64,000 nucleotides of DNA from positions 12,163,568 to 12,227,567 of the forward strand of contig NC_057925.1 in NCBI RefSeq assembly GCF_018873765.1, given 5' to 3'. Made by a program: the position numbers and the translations under genes. Each line of letters begins with the position of its first letter. Within the stretch, counting starts at the first letter, position 1. This document shows positions 44,465 to 55,763 of the stretch, one piece after another. The notes beneath the pieces are model-generated. The model was not told the DNA's origin and ran no database searches. It worked only from the letters and a program-made list of their open reading frames with translations. The DNA comes from Telopea speciosissima (taxonomy: Eukaryota > Streptophyta > Magnoliopsida > Proteales > Proteaceae).

Positions 44465-45916
44465 GGATCCACATCCTCTACTTCCAAAGATCGTACTTCC
44501 ATCCTATTTTCATGAGCTCCCACTGTACCACCTGGCCTGACACGCATCTAATGGTTGGGATAAAAAAAATTTCAAAATTTTTTGAAAACCTCATAACATC
44601 CTCTTTGAACCAATTTTGATTCCAAAACAAACCCATCCACCGGTTCGGCTTATCAACCCAAACCCATTTTACTCAAACTAAATCCAAACCTCTCATATAC
44701 CTAAGGTTTCAGATCATTTAGAAAATTCCCAAGTCCAAAACCATCGCTCCCTTCTTCTCTACTTCTAATGGAACTGCCGATGATACACCGGCTCAGAGGG
44801 CAGAGAGGTTCGATGATCAGAGAGGTTCACTATAAGTGAGATGTTCAGAGGGGTTCGATGTAAGAGAGAGAGTAAATGGGGAGTAATACCTAAATATGTT
44901 TTGTGATTCAATCTGAGCTGTTATGTCTCAAATTCCGTGATCAATTGCTCCTAAAAAACCAAAATTAGTTTTTAATTGTCAACAATAGGGTATAAACAAT
45001 AACGTATAACTCACCAAATGTTGAACCCCATGCTTATACGCAGAATTGCAGAAATGAGGGACATTAATGAGGAGATCCATTTATAAGTTGTTCTTGCACT
45101 TTCCTCAATGATGCCAATAGAAAAGGAAAGAGATTTACACATAAAACAGATCTGTCATTTCCATTCCTGTTAAAACTTTAATCTACAAAATCCACTTTCT
45201 CAATGGAAATTTTCGGCACCACAACTGGTTCTCTGTATATGAAAGCAGAGGAGGAGAGAAATAAAGAGAAAAGATGAAAAGGGGATCGTTAATCTTCTTG
45301 GAGGCACCTTAGATCTTATATACTGTATCAGTGCTCCATTTCTTCCACAACTCCCCATTTTCCTCTCCCTCTCTAATGGTTTCTGCAACTAAGAACCTTC
45401 AACCACAAACCCACAAACTTCACTTCAAAACCCAAAAATGCTTAATTTCTTCAAACCCTTTAACTATCTCGTTCCCACGATAGAAACCCAGAAGTTTTAT
45501 TTTCAATCTATGGGGTCTTCTTCTCTTTCTTCCAACTTTTAATGAGCTGGGTCCCCTCAATTCAACCTCAAAACACCAAGTTTAAGCTTCTGGGTATACA
45601 CCCAACATCTGAGCCGGTGTATCGTCGGCAGTTCTGGTGGAAGTAGAGAAGAAGGAAGAAGGAAACGTCTGTTCGATGGAGAGGTTGGGACGTTGGGTTC
45701 TCAGATGTGTTGATGGGTTTGGTTTGGGTGAGTTTGAAACGGTGGGTAGATTTGTTTTGGGGTCTAAAGTGATTCAAACAGGATATCATGAGGGTTTCAA
45801 AAAATTTTGAATTTTTTAATCTCAACCGTTAAATGCATGTCAAGTCAAGTGGCACATTGGGAGCTCATGAAAATAGGAAAGAAGTACAAGCTTTTGGAAG
45901 AAGAGAATGTAGATCC
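44465..45916. mobile_element. Mutator-like element, Pack-MULE candidate 2
   Basis: 1452 bp with terminal inverted repeats of about 330 bp (44465-44800 and about 45588-45916; shared blocks 'cctattttcatgagctccc' and 'gatacaccggctcag') and a 9-bp duplication GATCAGCAT/GATCAGCAC (44456-44464 and 45917-45925, one mismatch). Ends start GGATC(C/T)ACAT. No transposase. The unique centre holds host-like sequence on the minus strand. Confidence 0.8.
45200..45388 (-). pseudogene. Possible captured 5' end of a GARP/MYB-like transcription factor gene
   Basis: Inside Pack-MULE candidate 2, minus strand. From the internal Met the peptide MGSCGRNGALIQYIRSKVP resembles, from memory, the N-termini of plant GARP/MYB-like factors (MG-CGR-GAVRQY-RSKVPRLRWTP-LH), but the MYB-like domain itself is absent and the sequence diverges after SKVP. 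It is a short, low-certainty capture; chance similarity cannot be excluded without a search. Confidence 0.4.
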
Positions 45917-45925
45917 GATCAGCAC

Positions 45926-47522
45926 ATTGCACGCACTCCATCTTCATGCATATCGAGAAAATTTTCAATATGACTTCTCTGTGCAAAACTGTGCTCTTTG
46001 AAAGGTTTTTTAACGTTTTATTTTCTCAGGAATGTAGTTCTCGCTTCTATGAACGCTTAGTTACTTGTGGTTCTCAATCAAAGCTAAAACGAGGAAGGTA
46101 TGACCTCTACATATTTGTAGGTCCAAAATGACTATTTAAATAAACGATTTCATTTTTAAAACAAAAAACTGCATTTATTAAACGGTTTTGTGGTTCTGAC
46201 GTAAATGGTTGGGTGACTCGATGGAGTCAACTTGACTCCCAAGCACAAGAAGTAGGAGTCATTGTGGTGATTCTCTTGTGTAAGATTTGGCTAATTCAAA
46301 AGGTCATCGAGTCTGTGTTAATCATGGTTCTGAATCTCGAATCGGATCTGTCGATATCAGTTGGATTGGAGTGGTATCGATTGAGGCCGATCTCGAGATT
46401 AGATTGATACAACAAGGTTTGATTGGATTGTTCTTTGGATCAGCCAACTTGGTTGGATCGGTCATTCTGATCCGATCCTTGATCGGTCCAACTGAATTTT
46501 TTTTTATTTTTTCAAAGTTTTTAAGTTTTTTTAAATTTTTTATATTATCTTAACCGATACCAACTGATATTGATCGATCCGATCCGGATAATATCGGCCG
46601 ATCCGATCCCGAGATCAAAACACCCACTAACTTTGGTCGATACATGACTCGATCCATAAAAAAATGATTTTTGGGGTTTTATTGACCAATTTGTACCGAT
46701 CGATCCCAATCCACACGCATTTTGATAATGACCGATCATCTGAATCCGATACCGGATTTTGAACATGGTGCTACTTGATATGTCATGCCTTTTGAGAGCT
46801 TCAAGTTTGATAGCGCGCCGTCGATTTTTGACCAGGCGGGTTTGGTTTAGTTATGCCGACCGCGTGGTCGGGTCGGTTTAGATCTAGCCGCCGCCCGATC
46901 CACGATAATTATAGGTATATAATATTACATATATTATATATTATATACTTAATATAAGTATTTCTTGACAAAAAAAAAGAAGAGAATGTACTAGATAACT
47001 ACTAGCTTTGTATCATGAAGTGGAACCATAAAAAGAGTAGATCATCTACTATTTGAGACCATAAAAAGTCACGCATGATTGTTATTTAGTTGTAGCCTAT
47101 AAGCTTCAGGCCTATTAAGGGACATCGTTACAATTGTAGAGAGGAGTTTATACACAGTCCCATAGGTTGAGATCTATGTTACACGTGGATGGTGCCATAA
47201 ATCGGACCAACCGCGCCGACCCGACCCTGCGGTCGGTCGGGTGAGAGTTTCTGACTACGGGTGTCGGTCGTGGGTTAAGGCCTCTAGGGTCGGGTCGGTT
47301 AGCCACCACCATTGACACCCTAAGTTGGCAGTGTTCCTGCCATAGGGCAATGTTTGTTGGGATTCAAATATTGTGAACATGTCCACGTCATTATTTATAC
47401 GATCTTCAAATAAACCAAAACCTATCCTAACTGGCCTACCTAATCCCAAGCCCACCCCCAAAATAAAACATATGTAAAAATAAGATAAAATTGTACATTG
47501 TTTCAAACTTTGTTATTTAATC
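45926..47522. repeat. Non-coding DNA with decayed inverted-repeat elements
   Basis: No gene seen. 46321-46770 is an inverted structure whose ends contain 'atcatggttctgaatctcg' and 'ggattttgaacatggt', rich in 'gatcgatccgatcc' motifs. 46840-47310 has GGTCGGGTCGGTT-type blocks like the ends of the hAT-like elements. 46910-46965 is a TA-rich run. Confidence 0.35.
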
Positions 47523-47539
47523 AAAACTTTCCAAACACA

Positions 47540-49699
47540 TTTTTTTGCTAAAGATCAGCAAAGTATGTATTGATTGTAAATTGAAAAATAAATGTTACAA
47601 AAATTTCAGTGGAATAAAAACTGCTCTCTATGGGATTACAAAAACCTGTAATGAGGTCGCCTCATAGCTTCCCAGGTGACCTGATTCACAATCAAACTTG
47701 GAGTTGTACTTATAGTCCATGATGTTTTGGAATTGGCCGCATGATTTGCTAGAGAATCAGCTAGCCCATTTCCCTCTCTGAAACAGTGTGTTATCCGCCA
47801 AGTTATGGTGTTTAGATAATCTATTGCAGCCCACCATACTTGTAGAAATCTTCCTGGAGGATTAGCAGTAAGAATTGTTGTTACAACTGCAGTTGAATCA
47901 CTTTCCACCCATAATTTCTTGATGTTCAGCTTCTTAGCTTCTTTGATTCCAATAAAAAATGCCTCCATCTCTACATAAAAGTTTATTTTTATGCCATGAA
48001 AGATGACGAAGCATTTGATTACCGCACCAAGATGATTTCTAAATATTCCTCCCGATCCTATTGGCCCTTGGTTTCCCCGAGAAGAACCATCTATATTTAA
48101 CTTACACCAATCCTCTGGTGGCTCTTTCCACTTTACTTCAATTATGCTTTTGGGTTTGGGGCAGGCTATTATAGCATTCACAGTCCGTGCTAACACCAGC
48201 TCTTGAATGGATTTAATTATTACTCCACTGATGCGAGTGCAATCTGAAATGTCTCTTAAACAGTTCTTCACAACATGTGTAGGTGATTGCTTTGAGCCTT
48301 CATATCTTCTTCGATTCCTTTCTAACCAGATTTGGCGACAAGTGACTGTGATTAGAACTTTCCAAATATCTGGCAGCATGACTACCTTAGACTTCCTTCT
48401 CCACCATGAGAAAAACAACTCAATGGAAGGGAATCCTCTCTGTCTTTCATTGAATAGAGATAGACTTTCATTCCATATATGCAATGAAAACCTGCAATTT
48501 ATAAAAATGTATAGACCTGATTCAGCATCAGAGTGGCAAAGTTCACATCGAGACACTAATGGAACAGAGCACCGGCTGACTCTATCATCAGTTGGTAGTG
48601 CATTATGTAGAAGACGCCATCCAAAAACAGATAGTTGGGGATGCAATTGCCTACACCATATATATCTCTAGTCCACGCTGGCTGTTCGGCCTTGTTTCTT
48701 ATCTCTTCCCACGCTGAATTTATTGTGAATTGTCCATTCTTTGACTTCCCCCATAGCCTTGTGTCCCTTCTATTTGATCTAGTGATTTCCTGCACTTTGA
48801 TGCTTGTAAAAATATTTTGTAATGCTGTGTTGTCCACCTGTGGGAAGTTCAAAATATCTCCTTCAAAGAAATCAGCCACCTTGGTTGTTAATCCCCTTGG
48901 AATTTGATATGGTTGCAGCAAATCTTCAATGCTATCATCCCCAAACCATTTATCATTCCAGAAGTTTATTGTTGAGCCATCACCCACCACCCATCTCTCT
49001 GCATTTGTAGTAAACTTCCATACTTTTCTCAACCCTGGCAGGATTGATGATGAGCCAATATTCCTTCGCAGAGAACCATCAACGCTCAAGAATCGTCCTC
49101 TTAAAAATGCAGCCAAAGGTGATTTTCCGGTTTTTATAAACCATGCTAATTTAGCTATTAAAGCCGGCCAAATTAACATCTCTCATCCTCACAATGCCAA
49201 GTCCTCCTTCACCTTTGGGCTTACAAAGTGAATCCCATCGAACTGTGATTCCCTTTATCTTCTCAGCTTCTCCTAACCATATGAAATTCCGGATCCATTG
49301 TTCTAACATGTCTATTGCTGAGACCGGCCATAAATAGATTGAAAATTTGTGGATTGGGATACTGCAAATCACTGATCGAACCAGCTCAATTCTCCCAGCC
49401 ATAGAAAGTAGCCTCCCTCTCCATGCCGATAACCTTTTCTTGAAGTGATCAATCAAAGGCATAAATAAATCTTTTTTAACTCTCACTCTTATTAGATTCA
49501 CTCCCAGGTATCTTGTGGGAAAACTGCATATTGGTATTTCCAAAGCTGCCTTCAATCGTTGCTTTCTAGCCTCCAATATTCTGTTGCCTAGAAAAGCTTT
49601 ACTTTTTGCCAAATTAATTTTTTGGCCTGAATATGCTCTATATTCTTCTAATAATCTCACAACCTTCTTCACATACTTTAATTAATCAAAGGCATAAAT
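47540..49699 (-). mobile_element. 5'-truncated L1-type LINE with 17-bp target duplication
   Basis: 2160 bp on the minus strand, bounded by the 17-bp direct repeat AAAACTTTCCAAACACA (47523-47539 and 49700-49716). A short A-tail (A7) adjoins the 3' duplication. The element keeps the RT C-terminal part, a zf-RVT segment and an RNase H, but lacks the RT catalytic core and endonuclease, as expected for 5' truncation during target-primed reverse transcription. Confidence 0.92.
47636..49672 (-). pseudogene. LINE ORF2 C-terminal part: RT thumb, zf-RVT, RNase H
   Basis: Three overlapping minus-strand frames (49151-49672, 48556-49179, 47636-48646) give one protein broken by two single-base frameshifts near 49165 and 48620. 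Blocks: INLAKSKAFLGNRI, RYLGVNLIRVRV and LSAWRGRLLSMAGRIELV (RT end), VGDGSTINFWNDKWFG, zf-RVT with FGWRLLHNALPTDDRV and CELCHSDAESGLYIFINC, and RNase H with LNIDGSSRGNQGP, E in VEMEAFFIGI, D in VESDSTAVV and GNGLADSLANHA. The four RNase H acidic residues are all visible. Confidence 0.88.
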
Positions 49700-50352
49700 A
49701 AAACTTTCCAAACACAGTTGTCATGATGTAATCATACTTTAATTAATCACAAGTTCCTTATCCCAACTACGGGCCATCTTTTTTTGATGAAAGTGTAATC
49801 ACACAAGTTCCCTATCCCAACTACGGGCCATTTTATTATGCATATTAGAAGGACCAATAATTACATATGACCTTATTCCAACTACGTACTAGGCAAGCAC
49901 ATAATGGATCTTTATCCGCTCCAGTTTTCTGTCTGGTCCAGTTCCCCCAATGCATGTAATAAGGGGGTGTAATGACCACCCTACCCCTGTTCGAACACTC
50001 TGCCCATGGGGTCTACTCCCCTTATTATAGGCATTGGGGAACTGGGCCGGACAAGGAACTGGAGAAGATAATTTCCAAGCACATAATGACAAAAATTGAA
50101 AACTAATAATCCATTATTCATTGAGAAATACAATCAGAGACTCCTTTTTTTTTTTTTAAATTCCATCTGGAAACTCATGAAAGCTTTCAAGAAAACATGG
50201 CTAAGATCTTTCCCATGTTCCTTCTCTCACTTTGTTACTTCCTCATTTCTTCTTGGCAAAGTGGTCAAATCCTCTAGCCCCTGCATTGTACATATTTATA
50301 CGTATATGGAGATTCTCTTGTAGACAGTGGCAATAATTGATTTCATTAATAC
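49700..50352 (+). pseudogene. GDSL esterase fragment B (upstream region and frameshifted exon 1)
   Basis: ATG 50197 starts [14 protein letters not shown], then a one-base loss shifts the frame; 'ggagattctcttgtagacag' (the GDSL Ser block) is still readable to about 50352, where similarity ends inside exon 1. Upstream sequence matches fragment A and, nearer the ATG, genes 1-3 ('ttattcattgagaaatacaa'). A snapback element (49907-50075) sits in the upstream part, flanked by the direct repeat CAAGCACATAATG (49894-49906 and 50076-50088). Confidence 0.78.
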
Positions 50353-51043
50353 ATTTGAATGTTAGAATTGTATCCATCAAATCTGATATAGATATTTTAA
50401 ATGATAGTTAATTTGCAAAATATTATTAGATGGTTTTTGAAACTATGGACAAAATGAACGTACATTCTGTTTATATGGTTGTCACATTATAGAGATTTCA
50501 AGCACAAGTATGAGTTTGCATGTGTGTAAATCGAACTGAATCACTTGAGAATCTTGAATGGAATAATATTAGTTGTGTTAAGAATAGGATTCTCATTAGT
50601 AGTTCATGATTAATCCCCAAATCTGAGAGATTCTTATCAGTACAATGATCATTATGTGTTTTGATGTAATAATGTATAATGCCTCTTGGGCTATTTATCA
50701 GTGTGTTGAATTCATGATTCTTACCTATGAATGAAAGAAACACTCAATATGAAATCCACTTCCTATATTGGGAAAATATCAAGAGAGAGAAATCTGATAA
50801 AGAGTGAATAGAAATTGAGCTAGATGGTATGTTTTGTAATACTTGAAAATGATTATAAATATCATTATTTATTAATAATTATATTTCAATACTCATAGGT
50901 TTGTTATTCAATATTGTAAAGTGGATGGACTAAATCTAATGAAGTTATTAATTTTTATGACTTATATGTTATATCCAACTTTAGGTGTCCCTGTGAATGA
51001 ATATCTTTATTTATGAACTAAAGTTGGACTCACATATAGAAAC
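50353..51043. other. AT-rich intergenic DNA
   Basis: Nothing recognisable; no long frame, repeat or RNA gene seen. Confidence 0.5.
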
Positions 51044-51368
51044 TGTTTAAACTAAAGCAATCACAAAGATGAGAGAGCAGAGAAGAGAAGAAACAGAATT
51101 TAACGTGGTTCGGTCACCCAAGATGGATGCCTACGTCCACAGTGCAAGCTCCCCGCTCAACTATGTTCTTGGGGAGAGTTTATTTCCTTTAAATAATGGT
51201 GTATACATATGAGGATTACAATCACAGCAAGACTCATGATAATATTCGGACTCTTCATCACGATAAGACTTGGATTCTACCAAGTTTCCTGATAAGCTAC
51301 GATGGAGGTGTCCAAGTTTATCCACTTTTCTAATGTGATTGGGATTGGGTTTCCTTGATTCGTCAACA
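51044..51368 (-). repeat. 3' LTR of the Copia element
   Basis: 325 bp in minus orientation, starts TGTTGACG and ends TTTAAACA. It contains gaaccacgttaaattctg and is preceded by the polypurine tract TGGAGGGGGGAG (51369-51380). The outer end is set by the TGTT/AACA termini because there is no second LTR to align. Confidence 0.75.
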
Positions 51369-51854
51369 CTCCCCCCTCCAAGTTGGAGCGAAAACATCGT
51401 ATGAGGTCAACTTGGACATCATATCTTGAAATACTTGCTTGGGCAAGGCTTTAGTAAACGCATCAGCCAGTTGATCATTACTATGGATGTAGGGTGTCTC
51501 AATAATTTTGGCTTGCACTTTTTCACAAACATAATCACAATCAACCTCGATGTGCTTGGTTCTTTCATGAAACACAGGGTTGGAAGCAATGTCAATTGTA
51601 GCTTGATTATCACAAAATAATTGCGTAGGTGAACTTGTTCCAAATCCCATTTCCTGTAACAAAAGACAAATCCAGATTAATTCACTAGTTGCAGAAGCCA
51701 TCGCCCTATATTCAGCTTCAGCACTAGATCTAGCAACAACACTTTGCGTCTTGCTTTTCCAGGTAACCAAATTTCCACCAACAAATGTGCAGAATCCAAT
51801 AGTTGATTTTCTGTCTGTTGGACTCCCAACCCAGTCAGCATCAGCATATCCCAC
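51363..51854 (-). pseudogene. Copia RNase H
   Basis: GYADADWVGSPTDRKSTIGF, SKTQSVVARSSAEAEYRAM, LFCDNQATIDIASNPVFHER, KHIEVDCDYVCE and ADAFTKALPK: complete Copia RNase H with D, E, D residues visible. It is one frame away from the RT owing to an A9 run at about 51872-51880. Confidence 0.9.
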
Positions 51855-51858
51855 AATA

Positions 51859-53652
51859 TTAGTATGACCATTTTTTTTTCATCCAAATCCCTCGGCCTGG
51901 ACAGGATTTTAGGTATCTTAATATCCGATACACAATAATCATATGGGCCTCAGTAGGAGCATGCATGAATTGACTGACATAACTCACAGCGTAGGTAAAG
52001 CCAGGCCTTGTAATAGTCAGATAAATTAGTCGTCTCACCAATCTCTGAAATTGACCAATCTCGTGGAGAGGACAATCATTGTCACTGAACTTACTGCCAT
52101 AATCCATAGGGGTGTCGGCTGGTGACGCACCCAACTTCCCTATTTCTTGTAACAGATCCAACACATATTTCCTTTGAGAAATAAAGAGCCCTTTGCTAGA
52201 GTAAGCTACCTCAATTCCAAGAAAATATTGTAATCTTCCCAAGTCTTTAATATCAAATTTCTTGTTCAGATGTTGCTTGAGAGTCTCAATTTCATGAGAA
52301 CAATTCCCAGAGATAACAATATCATCAACGTAAACAAGTACATCCACAATGTTACTGCCACTTTGTTTAACAAACAAAGAATGATCAGAATCACATTTCT
52401 TGAACCCAAAGGAGATAAGGGCCGAACTTAACTTGCCATACCATGCCCGTGGAGATTGCTTAAGACCATAGATGGCTTTGTTAAGTTTGCAAGCCATTCC
52501 CTCCTTATACTCCATATCATGACCAGGAGGAATCGTCATATAGACTTCTTCCTCAAGGTCACCTTGTAAAAAGGCATTCTTGATATCCATTTGAAATAAT
52601 GGTCAGCTACAATTACCAGCAATTGACATTAATACCCTGACAGTATTCATTTTTGCCACAAGTGCAAAGGTTTCCTTATAATCTTCTCCATAGGTTTGAG
52701 TGTACACCTTGGCAACAAGCCTAGCTTTATGACGCTCAATAGATCTGTCATTCTTATATTTAATTTTGTACACCCAGTGACAACCCACAGATTTCTTCCC
52801 ATCAGGCAAGGGAACAACATCCCAAGTATGAATTTTATGAAGGGCATCAAGTTCCTCATTCATTGCTTTCACCCATGTAGGAGATTGTTTTGCTTCAAGA
52901 AAATTCACAGGTTCTTTGTACGCATCTATTGAGGACAAGAAACCTTGAAACCTATGTGATATATTTTCATAACATAGGTGAGTCTGTATAGGATACTTGG
53001 CCGAGTGATAGGTAGTGAAATCCTTGAGCCTTGTTGAGGGTTGTGGTACCCGTGTGGACCTGCGAACAGGTAAAGGTGCAGGTTGAGGCATGGGGGCAAC
53101 AATAACCTCCCCATCATGCTGACCATGATCATGATCATGATCATGAACATCCGCATTATGCTGTAAAATATGTCTCTCCCCCTGAGTTGGAACAGCTGGA
53201 CTAGGTAAACCAATCGGTAGAGGAACAAATTCCTCCTCCATGTCATAATCACTGTAATCAAGGTCCTTTCCAGTCTCCCCCTGAATTTGGTCCCTACCAA
53301 AGAAAAACATGTGAGTTTCATCAAAAATAACATCCCTAGAAATCAGAAGTTTCCTTGTTGCAGGATCGAAGCATTTATAACCCTTTTTAATAGAAGAGTA
53401 GCCAATAAAAACACATTTGCGGGCAAGTGGATCCAGTTTTCCCCCAGGTGAATGAACAAAACAAGTACTACCAAAAACACGCAGATGAGAAAGAGAAACA
53501 GGGCGACCAAGGAGGATTTCCATGGGCGACTGATAGTGGAGGACTTTACTAGGAAGCCGATTAATCAGATAACAACTAGTAAGCACCGCATCTGACCAAA
53601 AAACTTTTGGGAAATGACCCTGAAACAGTAGGGACCGAGTCACTTCAAGCAA
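51859..53652 (-). pseudogene. Copia integrase C-terminal part and reverse transcriptase
   Basis: Same frame as the protease piece. 52603-53652 begins after the integrase Glu region (LLEVTRSLLFQGHFPKVFW; GYKCFDPATRKLLISRDVIF) and enters RT (HKARLVAKVYTQ). TGA at 52603-52601 interrupts just before QMDIKNAFLQGDLEEEVYM, where a Trp codon is usual (TGG to TGA). 51859-52590 carries YGLKQSPRAWYGKL, the catalytic YVDD in DVLVYVDDIVIS, and TRPGFTYAVSYVSQFM. Confidence 0.88.
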
Positions 53653-54540
53653 GTGGCGGTTCTTGCGTTCGGCAACTCCATTTTGTTGGGGAGTGCCAAC
53701 ACAAGAGGTCTGATGTACAATGCCTCGAGTTTTAAGAAAAGATTCAAAAGGGGAATTGGTATATTATGTATCATTGTCGGTACGTAAAACTTTGAGATAA
53801 GTTCCATATTAAGTCTGAATCATATCACAAAACTCTTGAAAAATTGTAAACACCTCACTTTTTGCAGTCATCAAATATAACCAGGTAGTGCGAGACTTGT
53901 TATCAATGAAAGTCACAAAATATCTAAAACCATTTCTGGAAATAACAGAGGCTAGTCCCCACACATCAGAGTGAACCAAGTCAAATAAATTTTTTGACAC
54001 ATGTGAACTAGATGAAAAAGGTAATCTATGGTGTTTAGAGTAACTATAAGTCTCACAAAGTTTAGAATCAAAAGAATAATTAGGGTGCAAACATCGCAAC
54101 ACTGTATCAGATGGATGCCCCATGCGCCAGTGCCATAAGTAGGATGTGGCGTCTTTATTAGTACTTGCAACCAATGCGTCTCCGGCAACATCAAGAATAT
54201 AAAGTCCATGCTTGAATCGTCCTTCACCAATCATCTTCCCCGTGCTGTTGTCCTAAAACACCACCTTTTGTGTGGAAAAAACAGCAGTACAATTCAAGTC
54301 TTTAGTGAGTTTACTAATAGACAATAAATTTGAACAGAGAGCTGGCACAAATAAAACCTCACAAATAGAGGAAAAAATAGTAACAGTCCCACAACCCTTA
54401 ACTGGTATGTTGGTTCCATTAGCAACCATAATAGGGGAGTGAGACTTGTCATCAATAGCATGAAAATTATTCAGAATATGTGATGTGGAGACCATGTGAT
54501 CAGTGGCACCCAAGTCAATAATAAAATAATTGAATGACAA
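53653..54540 (-). pseudogene. Copia protease and integrase N-terminal part
   Basis: The protease motif reads DLGATDHM in place of the usual DSGA, so the active-site Ser is lost (TCG to TTG would do this). TAG at 54253-54255 separates it from the integrase. The integrase zinc finger HWRMGHPSDTVLRCL ... CETYSYSKHHRLPF has Tyr where the last Cys of C-X2-C is expected. The core Asp in HSDVWGLA is present. A stop near 53809 and another about 40 bp on precede the second Asp block (RTDND) and QQNGVAERKNR. Confidence 0.85.
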
Positions 54541-55616
54541 GTAGTAAGTGCAAAGGCATTACCAGAATGGGCAACATTGCCAGATTCAACAGATGAGGAA
54601 CCCTTTCCAGCGGCTTGCATGAGCTGTTGAAGTTGAGAGGCTATTTTTCCCAGTGATACCTGAAAATCTGTGGTATTCTGAACTGCAGCTTTAGCATCAA
54701 CCACACCTTCCTTGTTGGGTCGCAGATGTGGGTTTAAAACCCAGCACCGGTCTTTAGTGTGTCCATCCTTATCACAGTGATATTTTGTATTTCGGATTTT
54801 CCATTTTCCTTTTCCTGCAGAGGAGCGACCCCCAGTACCAGTTTGGTTTCCAATGTTACCCTGATGACTAGCATTGGCTTGAAAAACATTAGCCGAGTTC
54901 TCAATAGATTCCACATCAGATTTTAAATCTGGATTCATAACCCGCCTACGAGTTTCTTCCCGTTGAATAATAGCACAAATATTAGCAAAGGAGGGAAGAC
55001 TTGGACTCATAAGAATTTGTCGTTTAAGGTATTCAAATTCAGGTCGAATACTTGCCAAGAGCTGAAAAATACTGTCTTGCTCTTCACGCTGGGTATAGAC
55101 ATCAACAGTTTGGGCAGGGGGACGATATTGCCGTAGTTCGTCCCATTTTTTCTTTAAATTACCCAGGTGAGTAGTGAAGGATTGACCAGATGCTTGAGAC
55201 ATATGAGCAATGTCCTGTTGTAACTCAAATACACGTGAGGCATTATCCTCATGGCTATACATGTTTTTCACAGAATCCCAAAGGGTTTGTGCGATCTCAG
55301 AGTAAGCAAATATCTCATAGATGGAGGGGTCCATGGAATTAAAAATCCGGGACATAACAAGGTTATCGTTTGCCATCCATTCAACAAATTTCGGATCGAC
55401 AGAATCACAATCAGGGGCTTTGATGGTCCCATTAATATGGCCTTGCTTAGATCGGCCTCCAAAAGCAATCATTACTGCCTTAGACCAGGGCAAGTAATTT
55501 CGTCCATTGAACAAAATTGCCGTAAGCAATGAATTTCCTTCCATGGAATTCGACTTACCCCCATCAGATTTTCCTCCATTAGAGGAGGTCACGGTTGCAT
55601 CACCCATTACAAACAA
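54471..55616 (-). CDS. Copia Gag
   Basis: 381 codons, open. UBN2-type Gag: LLTAILFNGRNYLPWSKAVM near residue 30, LWDSVKNMYSHEDNASRVFEL near 115, then a basic linker and a knuckle HCDKDGHTKDRCW around 280, in which only the last three ligands of CCHC are visible. ATG 55616 or the second Met (MGDATV, 55607) could start it; the latter resembles other Gags. It overlaps the protease piece by 70 bp in another frame, where a single-base indel near 54535 is likely. Confidence 0.88.
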   Translation of the reverse strand: MFVMGDATVTSSNGGKSDGGKSNSMEGNSLLTAILFNGRNYLPWSKAVMIAFGGRSKQGHINGTIKAPDCDSVDPKFVEWMANDNLVMSRIFNSMDPSIYEIFAYSEIAQTLWDSVKNMYSHEDNASRVFELQQDIAHMSQASGQSFTTHLGNLKKKWDELRQYRPPAQTVDVYTQREEQDSIFQLLASIRPEFEYLKRQILMSPSLPSFANICAIIQREETRRRVMNPDLKSDVESIENSANVFQANASHQGNIGNQTGTGGRSSAGKGKWKIRNTKYHCDKDGHTKDRCWVLNPHLRPNKEGVVDAKAAVQNTTDFQVSLGKIASQLQQLMQAAGKGSSSVESGNVAHSGNAFALTTCHSIILLLTWVPLITWSPHHIF

Positions 55617-55733
55617 TAATGTTTTTTAAATAAAAACTCTTCAAATATTAAGACTTATCTGAAATCTGAAATCACCGTGAGCAATATGCAACAATCGATG
55701 TCTATAAAGCCAGGCCCAACCCAACCCTGTTAC

Positions 55734-55746
55734 GACTCTAATACTA
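55734..55746 (-). other. Primer-binding site of the Copia element
   Basis: Minus-strand TAGTATTAGAGTC, 10 of 13 identical to the tRNA-Met type TGGTATCAGAGCC. Marks the internal edge of the missing 5' LTR. Confidence 0.5.
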
Positions 55747-55763
55747 ATTTAAGCTAGTTTGAA

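Larger units (their letters stand above)
51044..55750 (-). mobile_element. Ty1/Copia retrotransposon lacking its 5' LTR
   Basis: Minus strand, order gag, protease, integrase, RT, RNase H, polypurine tract, 3' LTR: the Copia order with integrase before RT. A tRNA-Met-like primer site is at 55734-55746, but no LTR follows it on the right; a hAT-like element begins 14 bp further at 55764. Internal region about 4.4 kb. Frameshifts and several stops inactivate it. Confidence 0.9.
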
